Below, one piece after another: positions 6,860 to 15,412 of a DNA stretch of 35,136 nt. The notes beneath the pieces are model-generated. The model searched no databases and was not told the DNA's origin. It worked only from the letters and a program-made list of their open reading frames with translations. The translations under genes and the position numbers were made by a program. The DNA comes from Zoogloeaceae bacterium G21618-S1 (GTDB lineage Bacteria > Pseudomonadota > Gammaproteobacteria > Burkholderiales > Rhodocyclaceae): the NCBI GenBank assembly GCA_027214125.1, contig JAPWHF010000005.1:1-35136 (forward strand). The letters are read 5' to 3'. Numbering within the stretch: the stretch's first letter is position 1; the number at the start of each line of letters is the position of its first letter.

Positions 6860-8281
6860 ATGCAAAGCTCGGGGGCACCCATGATCTCGGTTGAAAAAAT
6901 CGGCGGCACGTCGATGTCGGCTTTTGGCGATGTGCTGCGGCACATCATGCTGTACGACAAGGCGCGCATTAACGGCCGCATTTATGTGGTGTCGGCCTAT
7001 TCAGGCGTGACCAACCAGTTGCTCGAGCACAAGAAGACGGGCGAGCCCGGCATTTACGCACTGTTCGCCAATGGCGAGGATTACCACGAGGCGCTCAATG
7101 GCCTGGCGGTGAGCCTGAAGCAGCTGAACGCAGGCTACGCCGACATTGGCCTGCCGCTGGATGTGGCCGATGCCTTCGTCGATACGCGCATCAGCGAGGC
7201 CAAGCGTTATCTGGAGGCCATGCACCATGTGCTGGCCAGCGGCTACCTCAATCGCAGCGACGTGCTGCTGGCGGCACGCGAGGTGCTGGCCTCGATTGGC
7301 GAATCGCACAGCGCCTTCAACGCGGTCGAGATGCTCAAAACCCACGGCGTGAACGCCATCCTGCTTGACCTGGCCGGCTTCGACGACGACGAGCCGCTGA
7401 GCATCGACGAGCGCATCCGCAACAGCTTCAAGGGGCTGGACCTAGCCAACAACGTGGTGGTGGCCACCGGCTACACCAAGGGGGTCGAGGGCATCATGCG
7501 CGAGTTTGACCGCGGCTACTCCGAGGTGACTTTCAGCAAGATCGCGGTCGAAGTGCGCCCCGCCGAAGCGGTGATCCACAAGGAGTTCCACCTGTCGTCC
7601 GCCGACCCCAACATCGTCGGCCTGGAAAATGCGGTAATCGTGGGCGCCACCAACTACGACGTGGCGGACCAGTTGGCCGACGTGGGCATGGAGGCCATCC
7701 ACCCCAAGGCCGCCAAGCCGATGGAGCGCGCGGGCATCCCCATTCGCCTGAAAAACACGTTTGAACCCGAGCACCCGGGCACGCTGATCACCAAAGATTA
7801 CGTGGGCGAGCGCGCCCGCGTGGAGATCGTGACCGGCAGCGACAAGGTGACGCTGGTCGAGATTCACGACCCGAGCATGGTCGGCACGGTGGGCTTCGAT
7901 CTGGGCATCATGGAGATCTTCCGCCGCCACAAGGCGTCGTACATCCTCAAGGCCACCAACGCCAACTCCATCGCCCACCTGCTGTGGGACCGCGCCGTGA
8001 CTCGCGCGCTAATCGACGAGCTAGAGGCCAACTACCAGGTGGTGACGGTCAAGCCCAGCGCGGTGGTGTGCACCATCGGCTCGAACATCAGCATCCCCGG
8101 CGTGCTGGCCCGCGCGGCGCAGGCGCTGGCCGATGCGCAGGTCAATGTGAACTGCGTATCGCAAACCCTGCGGCAGGTGAACATGCAGTTCATCATCGAA
8201 CGCGAAGACTATAAAAAGGCAATCATCGCCCTCAACCATTCGCTGTGCGTCAATTCGGGCACGCCGGTACCGGTGGCGTGA
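6860..8281 (+). CDS. Aspartate kinase, ectoine-associated (Ask_Ect) type
   Basis: Phosphorylates L-aspartate with ATP, the first step toward lysine, threonine, methionine and, where present, ectoine. The N-terminus reads VEKIGGTSMS rather than the common KFGGTS, followed by VVSAYSGVTNQLLEHKKTGEPG. This pattern is, as far as I recall, that of the specialised aspartokinases encoded in ectABC-ask clusters. RGYSEVTFS marks the substrate site, and two ACT-like regulatory segments occupy the last third (VTGSDKVTLVEIHD and VVCTIGSNISIPG). Length 473 is normal. GGGGGA is well spaced from ATG 6860; ATG 6881 is an alternative start. No ectA, ectB or ectC is in the window. The gene is monocistronic with a strong terminator. 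Confidence 0.9.
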   Translation: MQSSGAPMISVEKIGGTSMSAFGDVLRHIMLYDKARINGRIYVVSAYSGVTNQLLEHKKTGEPGIYALFANGEDYHEALNGLAVSLKQLNAGYADIGLPLDVADAFVDTRISEAKRYLEAMHHVLASGYLNRSDVLLAAREVLASIGESHSAFNAVEMLKTHGVNAILLDLAGFDDDEPLSIDERIRNSFKGLDLANNVVVATGYTKGVEGIMREFDRGYSEVTFSKIAVEVRPAEAVIHKEFHLSSADPNIVGLENAVIVGATNYDVADQLADVGMEAIHPKAAKPMERAGIPIRLKNTFEPEHPGTLITKDYVGERARVEIVTGSDKVTLVEIHDPSMVGTVGFDLGIMEIFRRHKASYILKATNANSIAHLLWDRAVTRALIDELEANYQVVTVKPSAVVCTIGSNISIPGVLARAAQALADAQVNVNCVSQTLRQVNMQFIIEREDYKKAIIALNHSLCVNSGTPVPVA

Positions 8282-8302
8282 AGCCGCGATAGGTAAAAGC
8301 AC

Positions 8303-8333
8303 AGAGGCGGCCCGCGGGTCGCCTCTTTTTTTT
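8303..8333 (+). terminator. Rho-independent terminator of aspartate kinase
   Basis: GAGGCG (8304-8309) pairs with CGCCTC (8320-8325), with further CC/GG pairing inside, followed by eight T residues (8326-8333). It lies 22 bases after the kinase stop. The opposing kinase/phosphatase gene ends at 8356, so the hairpin may also serve that strand, where the T-run is poorer. Confidence 0.9.
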
Positions 8334-8355
8334 GCTGTGAGTGCGCGGGCGCCGC

Positions 8356-10092
8356 CTACTGCAAAACGGCGTGAGTGCTCAACAAGATCAGCACGCAAAT
8401 GGCCAGCACGAAAGACAGCCCCTGCCAGAAGCGCAGCGGATTGCGTTCGATCAGCGGCGGCGGGCGCTCATTGAGCAGGCTGCGATTGGGATGCCGGAGG
8501 TCGTAGGTGAATTCCGACAGCTCCTGATAGCGCTTGTCGGGGTTGGGATGCACCGCCTTGGCGAGCGCAGCGTCAACCCAGGCGGGGATCTCGCGGTCCT
8601 CGTCGAGCACACTGTCGTAACGCAGTTTTTTCTGGGCGGCGCGGCTGCGGGTCTTGGCCACTTCGGCGCCATAGGGCAGCCGGCCAGAGAGCATCTGATA
8701 GGTGATGACGCCCAGCGAAAACAGGTCGGAACACGGCCGTCCGGCCTCGCCCAGAAAGTACTCTGGCGCGGTGTATTGGGCGGTGCCGAGAATATGCGGC
8801 TGCAGGTTTTCGGTGTCGGCTTCAGCCAGACCGGACACGCGGGTAGCGCCGAAGTCGATGATCTTCACCGTGCCGGCGGTATCAATCATGATGTTGTTGG
8901 GCCGCAGGTCCTGGTGCAGCATTTCGAGCCGATGGAAAGCGAGCAGGCCTTTGGCGATCTGCTCGACAATGCCGCGCACGGTTTCGAGCGAGGGCGCGGG
9001 GTTGTCGCGCATCCACTGCGCCAGGGTCTGACCGTCGATGTATTCGGTGGCCACATAGAGAAAATGGCGCTTGCGGGTTTGCGTGCTCGGCTTGAGCACA
9101 TGCGCGCTGTTGATGCGCCGCGCGATCCACTCCTCGAGCATGAAGCGTTCGAGATAGGCGGGATCGCCACGCATGTCGACCGACGGCGTCTTGAGCACTT
9201 GCAGCGCGCCACTGTCGATGTCTTCCGCCAAATAGATATGGCTGCGACTGCTGCCATGCAGCGCGCGAATGACCCGGTAGCCTTCGAACACCTGCCGGGG
9301 TTCGAGCACCGGCGCTGGCGGCAGCTCGGCCCATTGTGAATAAATCGCGCTGGCGTCGCCTTGCGCCAGGCTGTCGACACGCAGGATCTGGATCGTCAGA
9401 TTGTCATCACTGCCCTGCGCATAGGCTTCCTGCGCAATGCTTTGCGCCGCCGCACCGAGATCGTCGGGCGAGCGAGTGATGGTGTCGATGATGAAGGGCG
9501 CCGCGGCAAATTCATACACGCCATCGGTGGCCAGCACAAAGCAGTCACCCGCCATCAGCGGTAGCGCCTGATAGTCGATGTCGAGCTGATCGCTGATGCC
9601 GAGCGCGCGCGCCAGATAGCTGGTGTCTTCGGACACCACGAGCCGGTGATCTTTGGTCAGTTGCTCGAGGGCGCCGTCGCGCAGCCGGTAGATGCGGCTG
9701 TCGCCGACATGAAAAATGTGCGCGGTGGCCGCCTTGATGACCAGCGCGCTGAAGGTGCACACATAGCCGCGATCGCGGTCGTAGCGATGCTCGCTGTGGC
9801 GGGTTTGCGAATACAGCCAAGCGTTGCTTGCGGTGATGACACGCTGCGCCGCAGTCTTGACCGACCACGCCTCCGAGGTGCAGTAGTAGTCATCCAGAAA
9901 ACTCTTGACCGCCGACGCGCTGGCAATATGGCTGACCGCGCTGCTGCTGATGCCGTCGGCCAGCGCAATAGCAATGCCTTTGGCACTGAGCTGCGGCTCG
10001 TCCGGCATGCACAGGCCATGGAAGTCCTGATTGCTTTCCTTGCGGCCCTTGTCGGAATACTGGCCGGTGGCGACGGTAAGTTGAGATGGCAT
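8356..10092 (-). CDS. PP2C phosphatase-Ser/Thr kinase fusion, membrane-anchored
   Basis: A 578-residue bifunctional signalling protein. Residues about 1-245 are a PP2C-type phosphatase: SDKGRKESNQDF, ALADGIS with metal-binding D46, HVGDSRIYRLRDG, LATDGVYEF and GSDDNLT. Residues about 270-540 are a Hanks-type kinase: K301 in LQVLKTP, HQDLRPNN with catalytic D395, IDFGATRV with D413, and an APE segment (YTAPEYF). The glycine loop is degenerate (LHGSSRSHIY), so kinase activity may be modified. A single C-terminal helix (FVLAICVLILLS) would tether it to the inner membrane. The family occurs near nitrate/nitrite genes in other proteobacteria; here it lies 57 bases after an FNT channel gene. ATG 10092 is preferred over TTG 10128. 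Confidence 0.92.
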   Translation of the reverse strand: MPSQLTVATGQYSDKGRKESNQDFHGLCMPDEPQLSAKGIAIALADGISSSAVSHIASASAVKSFLDDYYCTSEAWSVKTAAQRVITASNAWLYSQTRHSEHRYDRDRGYVCTFSALVIKAATAHIFHVGDSRIYRLRDGALEQLTKDHRLVVSEDTSYLARALGISDQLDIDYQALPLMAGDCFVLATDGVYEFAAAPFIIDTITRSPDDLGAAAQSIAQEAYAQGSDDNLTIQILRVDSLAQGDASAIYSQWAELPPAPVLEPRQVFEGYRVIRALHGSSRSHIYLAEDIDSGALQVLKTPSVDMRGDPAYLERFMLEEWIARRINSAHVLKPSTQTRKRHFLYVATEYIDGQTLAQWMRDNPAPSLETVRGIVEQIAKGLLAFHRLEMLHQDLRPNNIMIDTAGTVKIIDFGATRVSGLAEADTENLQPHILGTAQYTAPEYFLGEAGRPCSDLFSLGVITYQMLSGRLPYGAEVAKTRSRAAQKKLRYDSVLDEDREIPAWVDAALAKAVHPNPDKRYQELSEFTYDLRHPNRSLLNERPPPLIERNPLRFWQGLSFVLAICVLILLSTHAVLQ

Positions 10093-10105
10093 CGTCAGGA
10101 TGAAA

Positions 10106-10133
10106 GCGCCCCGCCCCACGCGGGGCAAGGCGC
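10106..10133 (-). other. Intercistronic hairpin between FNT and kinase genes
   Basis: GCGCC (10106-10110)/GGCGC (10129-10133) and GCCCC (10113-10117)/GGGGC (10122-10126) form a stable two-part stem between the FNT stop and the kinase start. There is no proper T-run after it. It may therefore lower readthrough or protect the upstream mRNA rather than end transcription. Confidence 0.5.
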
Positions 10134-10149
10134 TCGCATCGAAGAAAAA

Positions 10150-10962
10150 TCAAGCAGCGTTGCGCTTGGGCGCAGTACGCACATGGGTCGAGTAGAGCGT
10201 GAGGCCAACAAAGGCCAGGCCGCCCACCAGGTTGCCCAGCACGGTCGGGATCTCGTTCCAGACTAGATAGTCATAGATCGAGAAGTTGCCGCCCAGCATC
10301 AGGCCCGACGGGAACAGAAACATGTTCACGATGGAGTGCTCGAAGCCCATATAGAAAAACAGCATGATCGGCATCCACATGGCGATCACCTTGCCCGACA
10401 CATTGGTCGACACCATCGCGCCCACCACACCGGTCGACACCATCCAGTTACACAACACGCCGCGAATGAACAGCGTCAGCATGCCGGCCGCACCATGGGC
10501 GGCGTAGCCCACCGTACGCCCTTCGCCGATATGGCCGATCTTCTGGCCAACGATGTTGGGTTCGGTGCTGAAGCCAAACGTGAAGATGATCGCCATCATC
10601 AAGGCCACGGTCAGCGCACCGGCAAAGTTGCCGATAAAGACCAGCCCCCAATTACGCAACACACCATTCAGGGTGACGCCCGGGCGCTTGTCGATCAGGG
10701 CCAGCGGGCACAGCGTGAAGACACCGGTCAGCAAGTCGAATCCCAGCAGATACAGAATGCAGAAGCCGACCGGAAAGAGAATGGCACCGGCCAGCGCCGA
10801 TCCACTCTGCACCGAAACGGTCACCGCGAAGGCGGCAGCGAGGGCAAGAATGGCACCGGCCATGTAGGCGCGAACAAGGGTGTCGCGGGTCGACATGAAG
10901 ATTTTTGCTTCCCCCGCATCCACCATTTTGGTGACGAACTCTGTGGGCGCTAAGTAGGACAT
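10150..10962 (-). CDS. Formate/nitrite transporter (FNT) family channel
   Basis: A 270-residue inner-membrane protein with six expected helices, forming pentameric channels that pass small monovalent anions such as formate or nitrite. Family cues include LLGFDLLTGVFTL, NWGLVFIGNFAGA, FIRGVLCNWMV and the FEHSIVNMF segment, along with the internal repeat layout of FNT proteins. ATG 10962 (MSYLAPTEF) is chosen over the longer frame because GAGGAA lies about 7 bases before it. FocA and NirC cannot be separated by eye. The neighbouring kinase/phosphatase and divergent cyanase favour a nitrogen substrate (nitrite, perhaps cyanate), which is inference. A weak -24/-12-like GG-N10-GC pattern lies on the minus strand near 10998-11011. 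Confidence 0.9.
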   Translation of the reverse strand: MSYLAPTEFVTKMVDAGEAKIFMSTRDTLVRAYMAGAILALAAAFAVTVSVQSGSALAGAILFPVGFCILYLLGFDLLTGVFTLCPLALIDKRPGVTLNGVLRNWGLVFIGNFAGALTVALMMAIIFTFGFSTEPNIVGQKIGHIGEGRTVGYAAHGAAGMLTLFIRGVLCNWMVSTGVVGAMVSTNVSGKVIAMWMPIMLFFYMGFEHSIVNMFLFPSGLMLGGNFSIYDYLVWNEIPTVLGNLVGGLAFVGLTLYSTHVRTAPKRNAA

Positions 10963-11211
10963 GATGATTTCCTCTGGGTAAGTAATGAATCGCTCTGGCA
11001 AGAAAAGCACCCGTCTCCTGCCCCGCTCTGCGGCGGGGTCAAAGATGTCTTGTCCGTCATCGCGTCAGCGCAAGACCGTTGATGCACACGGCTTCCAGCG
11101 GCCCGCGGGCTGAGCTAGCGCCAATAAAGCATGTCCCATGCCAATCACCACAAACCGCTGAAACACCTCAACTTCATCATATTGCTGGTGGCCATTCGCG
11201 CATGTGGCCGC

Positions 11212-11223
11212 CCCCAATTGGGG
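11212..11223. promoter_or_regulatory. Perfect palindrome CCCCAATTGGGG, possible operator
   Basis: A 12-bp perfect dyad near the middle of the divergent FNT/cynS spacer, with GC-rich flanks that extend it imperfectly. Its position fits a binding site for a dimeric regulator of either gene. No regulator is encoded beside it and no known consensus is matched. Confidence 0.25.
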
Positions 11224-11356
11224 CGCGCACAACGGGCCACCGCCTTGTCTCGGTGCGGCAATGCAACAACTGGTGATGCCGGAATGCGCACACACCGGAC
11301 CGGAACATCGGCATCGCGCCGCGCGCCCGCCCCATGTCGCGGTCAGAAGATCGAGT

Positions 11357-11372
11357 CGGCACGCATGCTGCT
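11357..11372 (+). promoter_or_regulatory. Candidate sigma54 (-24/-12) promoter of cynS
   Basis: CGGCACGCATGCTGCT matches the TGGCACG-N4-TTGCW consensus at the key GG and GC dinucleotides, with the required ten-base spacing. Transcription would begin near 11383, about 64 bases before the cynS ATG. Sigma54 control would fit nitrogen-limited cyanate use. I did not find a clear NtrC dyad upstream. Confidence 0.35.
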
Positions 11373-11446
11373 TTGGTCATTGCACAAGCACTCGGGCATA
11401 CCACCGCTGATTCAACCGACACCGACCAGAAGACAAGGAGCCATTC

Positions 11447-11890
11447 ATGAATCGACTTGAAGTCACCGAAATGATCGTCGCCGCCAAAATCCAGAAGGGC
11501 ATCAAATGGGCGGACGTTGCCAAGAAAATCGGCCTGTCCAAGGAGTGGGTCACTGCCGGCTGCCTCGGCCAGATGGCCTTCGACAAGAAACAGGCCGGCA
11601 TCATCGGCAAGCTCTTCGGTCTGCCTGCCGAGGCCATCGCCCTGCTGCAGGCCGCGCCCTACAAGGGCTCACTGCCGACCGCGATCCCGGCCGACCCGCT
11701 CATCTACCGCTTCTACGAGCTGATTAACGTCTATGGCTCGACCTTCAAGGAGCTGATCCACGAAGAATTTGGCGACGGCATCATGTCGGCCATCGACTTC
11801 AAGATGAACGTCGACCGCGAACCCAACCCGGCCGGCGACCGGGTAAACATCGTCATGTCGGGCAAGTTCCTGCCCTACAAGACCTACTGA
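11447..11890 (+). CDS. cynS: Cyanate hydratase (cyanase)
   Basis: Converts cyanate and bicarbonate to ammonia and carbon dioxide (via carbamate), providing detoxification and nitrogen. The 147-residue length is typical. The N-terminal helical DNA-binding-like domain (residues about 1-75) is followed by the catalytic domain. R88, E91 and S114 have the same spacing as the E. coli triad R96/E99/S122, within DPLIYRFYELINVYG and FGDGIMSAIDF. AAGGAG precedes ATG 11447. No cynR, cynT carbonic anhydrase or cyanate ABC transporter is adjacent. The divergent FNT channel and kinase/phosphatase are the nearest nitrogen-related genes. A strong terminator follows directly. Confidence 0.97.
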   Translation: MNRLEVTEMIVAAKIQKGIKWADVAKKIGLSKEWVTAGCLGQMAFDKKQAGIIGKLFGLPAEAIALLQAAPYKGSLPTAIPADPLIYRFYELINVYGSTFKELIHEEFGDGIMSAIDFKMNVDREPNPAGDRVNIVMSGKFLPYKTY

Positions 11891-11910
11891 CACTCGATAT
11901 TCAGCGCCCT

Positions 11911-11953
11911 AAAACAAAACCGCCCGACACGATGTGTCGGGCGGTTTTGTTTG
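11911..11953. terminator. Bidirectional terminator between cynS and glmS
   Basis: A perfect 17-bp stem, ACAAAACCGCCCGACAC (11914-11930) with its complement (11934-11950), around a three-base loop. A-rich and T-rich flanks let it act on both strands. It ends cynS on the plus strand and glmS (stop at 11982) on the minus strand. Confidence 0.95.
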
Positions 11954-11981
11954 TGAGCGAACGTGCAGCATGCGCTTGCGC

Positions 11982-13811
11982 TTACTCCACCGTCACACTC
12001 TTGGCCAGGTTGCGCGGCTTGTCCACGTCGGTGCCCTTGACCAACGCGGCATGGTAGGACAACAACTGCAGCGGGATCACATGCAGCACCGGGGAGAGCA
12101 TGCCGTAGTGCTCGGGCATGTGCAGGATGTGCACGCCTTCGGACTCTTCGATGGCGCTGCCGGCGTCGGCGAACACATACAGTTCACCGCCGCGGGCGCG
12201 GACTTCCTGCAGGTTGGACTTGAGCTTTTCGAGCAGCTCGTCGGCCGGGGCAACGGCGATGACGGGCATGTCCTTGTCCACCAGCGCCAGCGGGCCGTGC
12301 TTGAGTTCGCCGGCGGCGTAGGACTCGGCGTGGATGTAGGAGATTTCCTTGAGCTTGAGCGCGCCCTCCATGGCGATGGGCCAGTGGCGGCCGCGGCCGA
12401 GGAACAGCGCGTGCTGTTTGCTGGCAAAGCGCTGGGCCCATTGTTCGATCTGCGGCTCGAGTTCGAGCACTTTGCCGACGGCGACCGGTAGGTGACGCAG
12501 CGCGGTGAGGTAGCGGGCTTCGTCTTCGTCGCTGAGGCGGCCATTGAGCTTGGCCAGCGACAAGGTGAGCATGGCCAGCGCGGCGAGCTGGGTGGTGAAG
12601 GCCTTGGTGGAGGCGACACCGATTTCGGGGCCTGCGCGGGTGATGAAGCGCAGCGCGGTTTCGCGCACGATGGCCGACTCGGGCACGTTGCAGATCGCCA
12701 GCGTCTTGCCCATGCCGAGGCTCTTGGCATGCTTGAGCGCGGCGAGGGTGTCGGCAGTCTCGCCGGACTGCGAGATGACGACCACCAGGGTGTCGGGGTC
12801 GGGCACCGATTCGCGATAGCGGTATTCGCTGGCGATCTCGACCACGCAGGGGATGGCAGCGATGGATTCGAGCCAGTAACGGGCGACCAGCGCGGAGTGA
12901 AAACTGGTACCGCAGGCGAGGATGAGGACGCGGCGGGTGGCACTGAGGATGTCGCTGGCGTGGGCACCGAAGATCTGCGGCGAGATGGTGTTGCCGCCAG
13001 CGATCATCTCCAACGTGTTGGCCAGCGCCTGCGGTTGCTCGAAGATTTCTTTCTGCATGTAGTGGCGATAGGTGCCCAACTCGACCGCATCGGCCGACAG
13101 CGAGGACAGATGCACCGGCCGTTCGACCACGGCGCCGTCGGGGCGCACGATGCGATAGCTGCCCAGCTTGAGTTCGGCCACATCGCCGTCTTCGAGATAG
13201 ACCACCTTGCGGGTAACCTGCAACAGCGCGGAGGTGTCGGAGGCGGCGTACATGCCGTCGTCGCCCACGCCCAGCAGCAGCGGCGAGCCGCGCCGTGCAA
13301 CGACCAGGCGGAAGGGGTCCGACTCGGTCACCACGCCGATGGCGTAGGCGCCTTCGAGTTCGTTGGTGGCGAGGCGCACGGCTTCGGTCAGATCCAGCCC
13401 GGTGCTGAGCTTGTGGTTGACTAGGTGCGCAATGGCTTCGGTGTCGGTCTCGGATGTGAAGACATAGCCCTTGGCGGTCAGATCGGTCTTGATGCGCTCG
13501 AAGTTCTCGATGATGCCGTTGTGCACCACCGCCAGGCCACCCGACACATGCGGGTGGGCATTACGCTCGGACGGCTCGCCATGGGTGGCCCAGCGGGTGT
13601 GGGCGATGCCGATGTTGGCGCTCAGATGGCGGCTGTCGGCAATGGCGGCCAGTTCGGCCACACGGCCGGCCGAGCGGGCGCGGACCAGGTCGCCTTCATG
13701 CAACACGGCGAGGCCGGCGGAGTCGTAGCCCCGGTATTCGAGCTTGCGCAGCCCTTCGAGCAGCACAGGCACGACGTTCTGAGTCGAGATAGCGGTAACA
13801 ATGCCACACAT
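11982..13811 (-). CDS. glmS: Glucosamine-fructose-6-P aminotransferase (isomerizing)
   Basis: Makes glucosamine-6-phosphate from fructose-6-phosphate and glutamine, the entry step to UDP-GlcNAc. The protein has 609 residues, the standard length. It begins MCGIV, placing the class II glutamine amidotransferase nucleophile at Cys2, followed by [13 protein letters not shown]. The isomerase half carries two SIS domains with [20 protein letters not shown] and STKAFTTQ, and ends KSVTVE with the conserved C-terminal lysine. The start at 13811 is fixed by Cys2 and by AGGAGAG upstream; the longer open frame is an overlap with glmU. It lies 43 bases after glmU on the same strand. No ribozyme is expected in this phylum and none is evident. 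Confidence 0.97.
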   Translation of the reverse strand: MCGIVTAISTQNVVPVLLEGLRKLEYRGYDSAGLAVLHEGDLVRARSAGRVAELAAIADSRHLSANIGIAHTRWATHGEPSERNAHPHVSGGLAVVHNGIIENFERIKTDLTAKGYVFTSETDTEAIAHLVNHKLSTGLDLTEAVRLATNELEGAYAIGVVTESDPFRLVVARRGSPLLLGVGDDGMYAASDTSALLQVTRKVVYLEDGDVAELKLGSYRIVRPDGAVVERPVHLSSLSADAVELGTYRHYMQKEIFEQPQALANTLEMIAGGNTISPQIFGAHASDILSATRRVLILACGTSFHSALVARYWLESIAAIPCVVEIASEYRYRESVPDPDTLVVVISQSGETADTLAALKHAKSLGMGKTLAICNVPESAIVRETALRFITRAGPEIGVASTKAFTTQLAALAMLTLSLAKLNGRLSDEDEARYLTALRHLPVAVGKVLELEPQIEQWAQRFASKQHALFLGRGRHWPIAMEGALKLKEISYIHAESYAAGELKHGPLALVDKDMPVIAVAPADELLEKLKSNLQEVRARGGELYVFADAGSAIEESEGVHILHMPEHYGMLSPVLHVIPLQLLSYHAALVKGTDVDKPRNLAKSVTVE

Positions 13812-13854
13812 GGTGTTCTCTCCTGGAGCCAGCCACGGGGCTGGCGGGGATGCT

Positions 13855-15216
13855 TTATTTGGGGGTTTTGACCGGGCGCTTCCAGCCCGGAATCGAGATT
13901 TGTCTGGCGCGCGAGACGGTGAGCTGATCGGCTGGCGCGTCCTTGCTGAGCGTGGTGCCGGCGCCGAGCGTGGCGCCCCTGCCAACGCGTACCGGCGCAA
14001 CCAATTGCGTGTCGGAGCCAATGAACACGTCGTCTTCAATGGTGGTGCGGAATTTGTTGGCACCATCGTAGTTGCACGTAATGGTGCCGGCGCCGACGTT
14101 GACCCGCTGGCCGATGTCGGCATCGCCCACATAGGCGAGGTGATTGGCCTTGGAGTGATTGTCGATGCGGCTGTTTTTGACTTCGACAAAATTGCCCAGA
14201 TGCACGTCTTCGCCCAGCTCGGTACCGGGGCGGGTGCGGGCGTAGGGGCCGATCACGCAGGCCGGCCCCATTACGGTGTCTTCAATATGCGAGTACGGCA
14301 GGATGCGGGTGCCGGCGCCGATGCGGGCGTTGCGAATCACGCAGTTGGCGCCGATCTGCACGCCCTCACCCAACGTCACATTGCCTTCGAACACGCAATT
14401 GACGTCGATGCGCACATCGCGCTCGCAGCTGAGCTCGCCGCGCACATCGATGCGCGCCGGGTCGGCCAGGGTCACACCGGCGTCGAGCAGGCGCTCGGCG
14501 CAGGACTGCTGATAGCTGCGCTCGAGTTCGGCCAATTGACGGCGATTATTGACGCCAAGGGTTTCGACCACGGTGTCGGGCTGGGTGGCGACCACCGGCA
14601 CACCGGCCTCGACCGCCATGGCGATGATGTCGGTCAGGTAGTACTCGCCCTGGGCGTTGTCATTACCCAGGCGGCCCAACCAGTCTCGCAGCAGCGCCGC
14701 AGGCGCAGCGAGAATACCGGTATTGACCTCGCGCACGGCGCGCTCGGCCTCGGTGGCATCCTTGTGTTCGACAATGCGCAGCACATGCCCGTCAACGTTG
14801 CGCACGATACGGCCGTACCCGGTCGGGTCGTTGAGTTCAACGGTCAGCAAGCCGAGACGATTGCCCTGCGCGGCGTCGAGCAAGCGGCGCAAGCTCGCCT
14901 CGCCAATGAGCGGTACATCGCCATATAGCACCAGCGCGATCTGGGCATCGTCGAGATGCGGCAAAGCCTGCTGCACGGCGTGCCCGGTGCCTAACTGGGG
15001 GCTCTGCAACGCCCAGGCCAGATCGGGTGCGGCCAGCGCCTCGCGCACAGTCTCGCCACCGTGACCATAGACCACGCAGATCTTGGTCGCGCCGAGGGTG
15101 CGTGCGGTGCCAAGCACATGGGCCAGCATCGGCCGGCCGGCAAGCGGTTGCAACACCTTTGGCAGCGCGGAACGCATCCGGGTGCCCTGTCCGGCAGCGA
15201 GGACCACAACTTGCAT
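13855..15216 (-). CDS. glmU: Bifunctional GlcN-1-P acetyltransferase/UDP-GlcNAc pyrophosphorylase
   Basis: Catalyses the last two steps of UDP-GlcNAc synthesis. At 453 residues it is full length. Residues about 1-230 are the uridylyltransferase, with [18 protein letters not shown] near the N-terminus and YGDVPLI. Residues about 250-453 form the left-handed beta-helix acetyltransferase, seen as repeating hexapeptides ([26 protein letters not shown]) and the [21 protein letters not shown] segments. ATG 15216 is chosen because MQVVVLAAG is the conserved start and TGGAG precedes it. It forms a two-gene operon with glmS. Confidence 0.97.
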   Translation of the reverse strand: MQVVVLAAGQGTRMRSALPKVLQPLAGRPMLAHVLGTARTLGATKICVVYGHGGETVREALAAPDLAWALQSPQLGTGHAVQQALPHLDDAQIALVLYGDVPLIGEASLRRLLDAAQGNRLGLLTVELNDPTGYGRIVRNVDGHVLRIVEHKDATEAERAVREVNTGILAAPAALLRDWLGRLGNDNAQGEYYLTDIIAMAVEAGVPVVATQPDTVVETLGVNNRRQLAELERSYQQSCAERLLDAGVTLADPARIDVRGELSCERDVRIDVNCVFEGNVTLGEGVQIGANCVIRNARIGAGTRILPYSHIEDTVMGPACVIGPYARTRPGTELGEDVHLGNFVEVKNSRIDNHSKANHLAYVGDADIGQRVNVGAGTITCNYDGANKFRTTIEDDVFIGSDTQLVAPVRVGRGATLGAGTTLSKDAPADQLTVSRARQISIPGWKRPVKTPK

Positions 15217-15247
15217 GACAACTCCATTTTTACAGGATTTGCGGCGG

Positions 15248-15288
15248 ATTCTAGCATGTGCCACATGGCAGTTCCGTGAGCAGTTCCG
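15248..15288 (-). promoter_or_regulatory. Putative glmU promoter with dyad and direct repeats
   Basis: On the minus strand an extended -10 (TGC directly followed by TAGAAT, 15256-15248) lies 32 bases before the glmU ATG. Over and upstream of it lie a perfect dyad CATGTG-C-CACATG (15255-15267) and two copies of CGGAACTGC with a 12-bp period (15268-15276 and 15280-15288) in the -35 area. No good -35 hexamer is seen, so an activator is plausible. Confidence 0.45.
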
Positions 15289-15320
15289 CGCCAAGATACA
15301 ACAAGACATGTATCGTATAT

Positions 15321-15396
15321 TGCAACGCACCAACTATTGACCAGCGTCTAACTTTTGAAATACCCCGAAGACTAGAATGCAATTTGCTGCAACGCA
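15321..15396 (+). promoter_or_regulatory. maoC-pta promoter with two TGC-N3-GCA boxes
   Basis: TGCAACGCA occurs at 15321-15329 and again at 15388-15396. A -10-like TAGAAT (15373-15378) lies between them, so the second box would sit just after the transcription start, a repressor position. TGC-N3-GCA resembles the core of PhaR sites (CTGC-N3-GCAG) from polyhydroxybutyrate regulation. The -35 is weak. The arrangement also favours the ATG at 15413 over the one at 15377, which overlaps the -10. Confidence 0.4.
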
Positions 15397-15412
15397 TAAA
15401 GGAAAAGCAATC

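Larger units (their letters stand above)
10963..11446. other. Divergent FNT/cynS regulatory region
   Basis: The 484 bases lie between divergent genes and contain no ORF I believe. They include a GC hairpin (CCCCGC...GCGGGG, about 11020-11038), a perfect 12-bp palindrome (11212-11223) and a sigma54-like element before cynS (11357-11372). The length is generous for two promoters and suggests activator binding sites. Confidence 0.55.

Noticed and set aside
11377-11637. Minus-strand ORF across the cynS start
   Set aside because: Shadow of cynS and its leader; no motifs, and the cyanase frame on the plus strand is unambiguous.
13812-14189. N-terminal extension of the glmS frame into glmU
   Set aside because: Cys2 must be the N-terminal nucleophile of GlmS, so the start is fixed at 13811; the extension is an out-of-frame reading of glmU.
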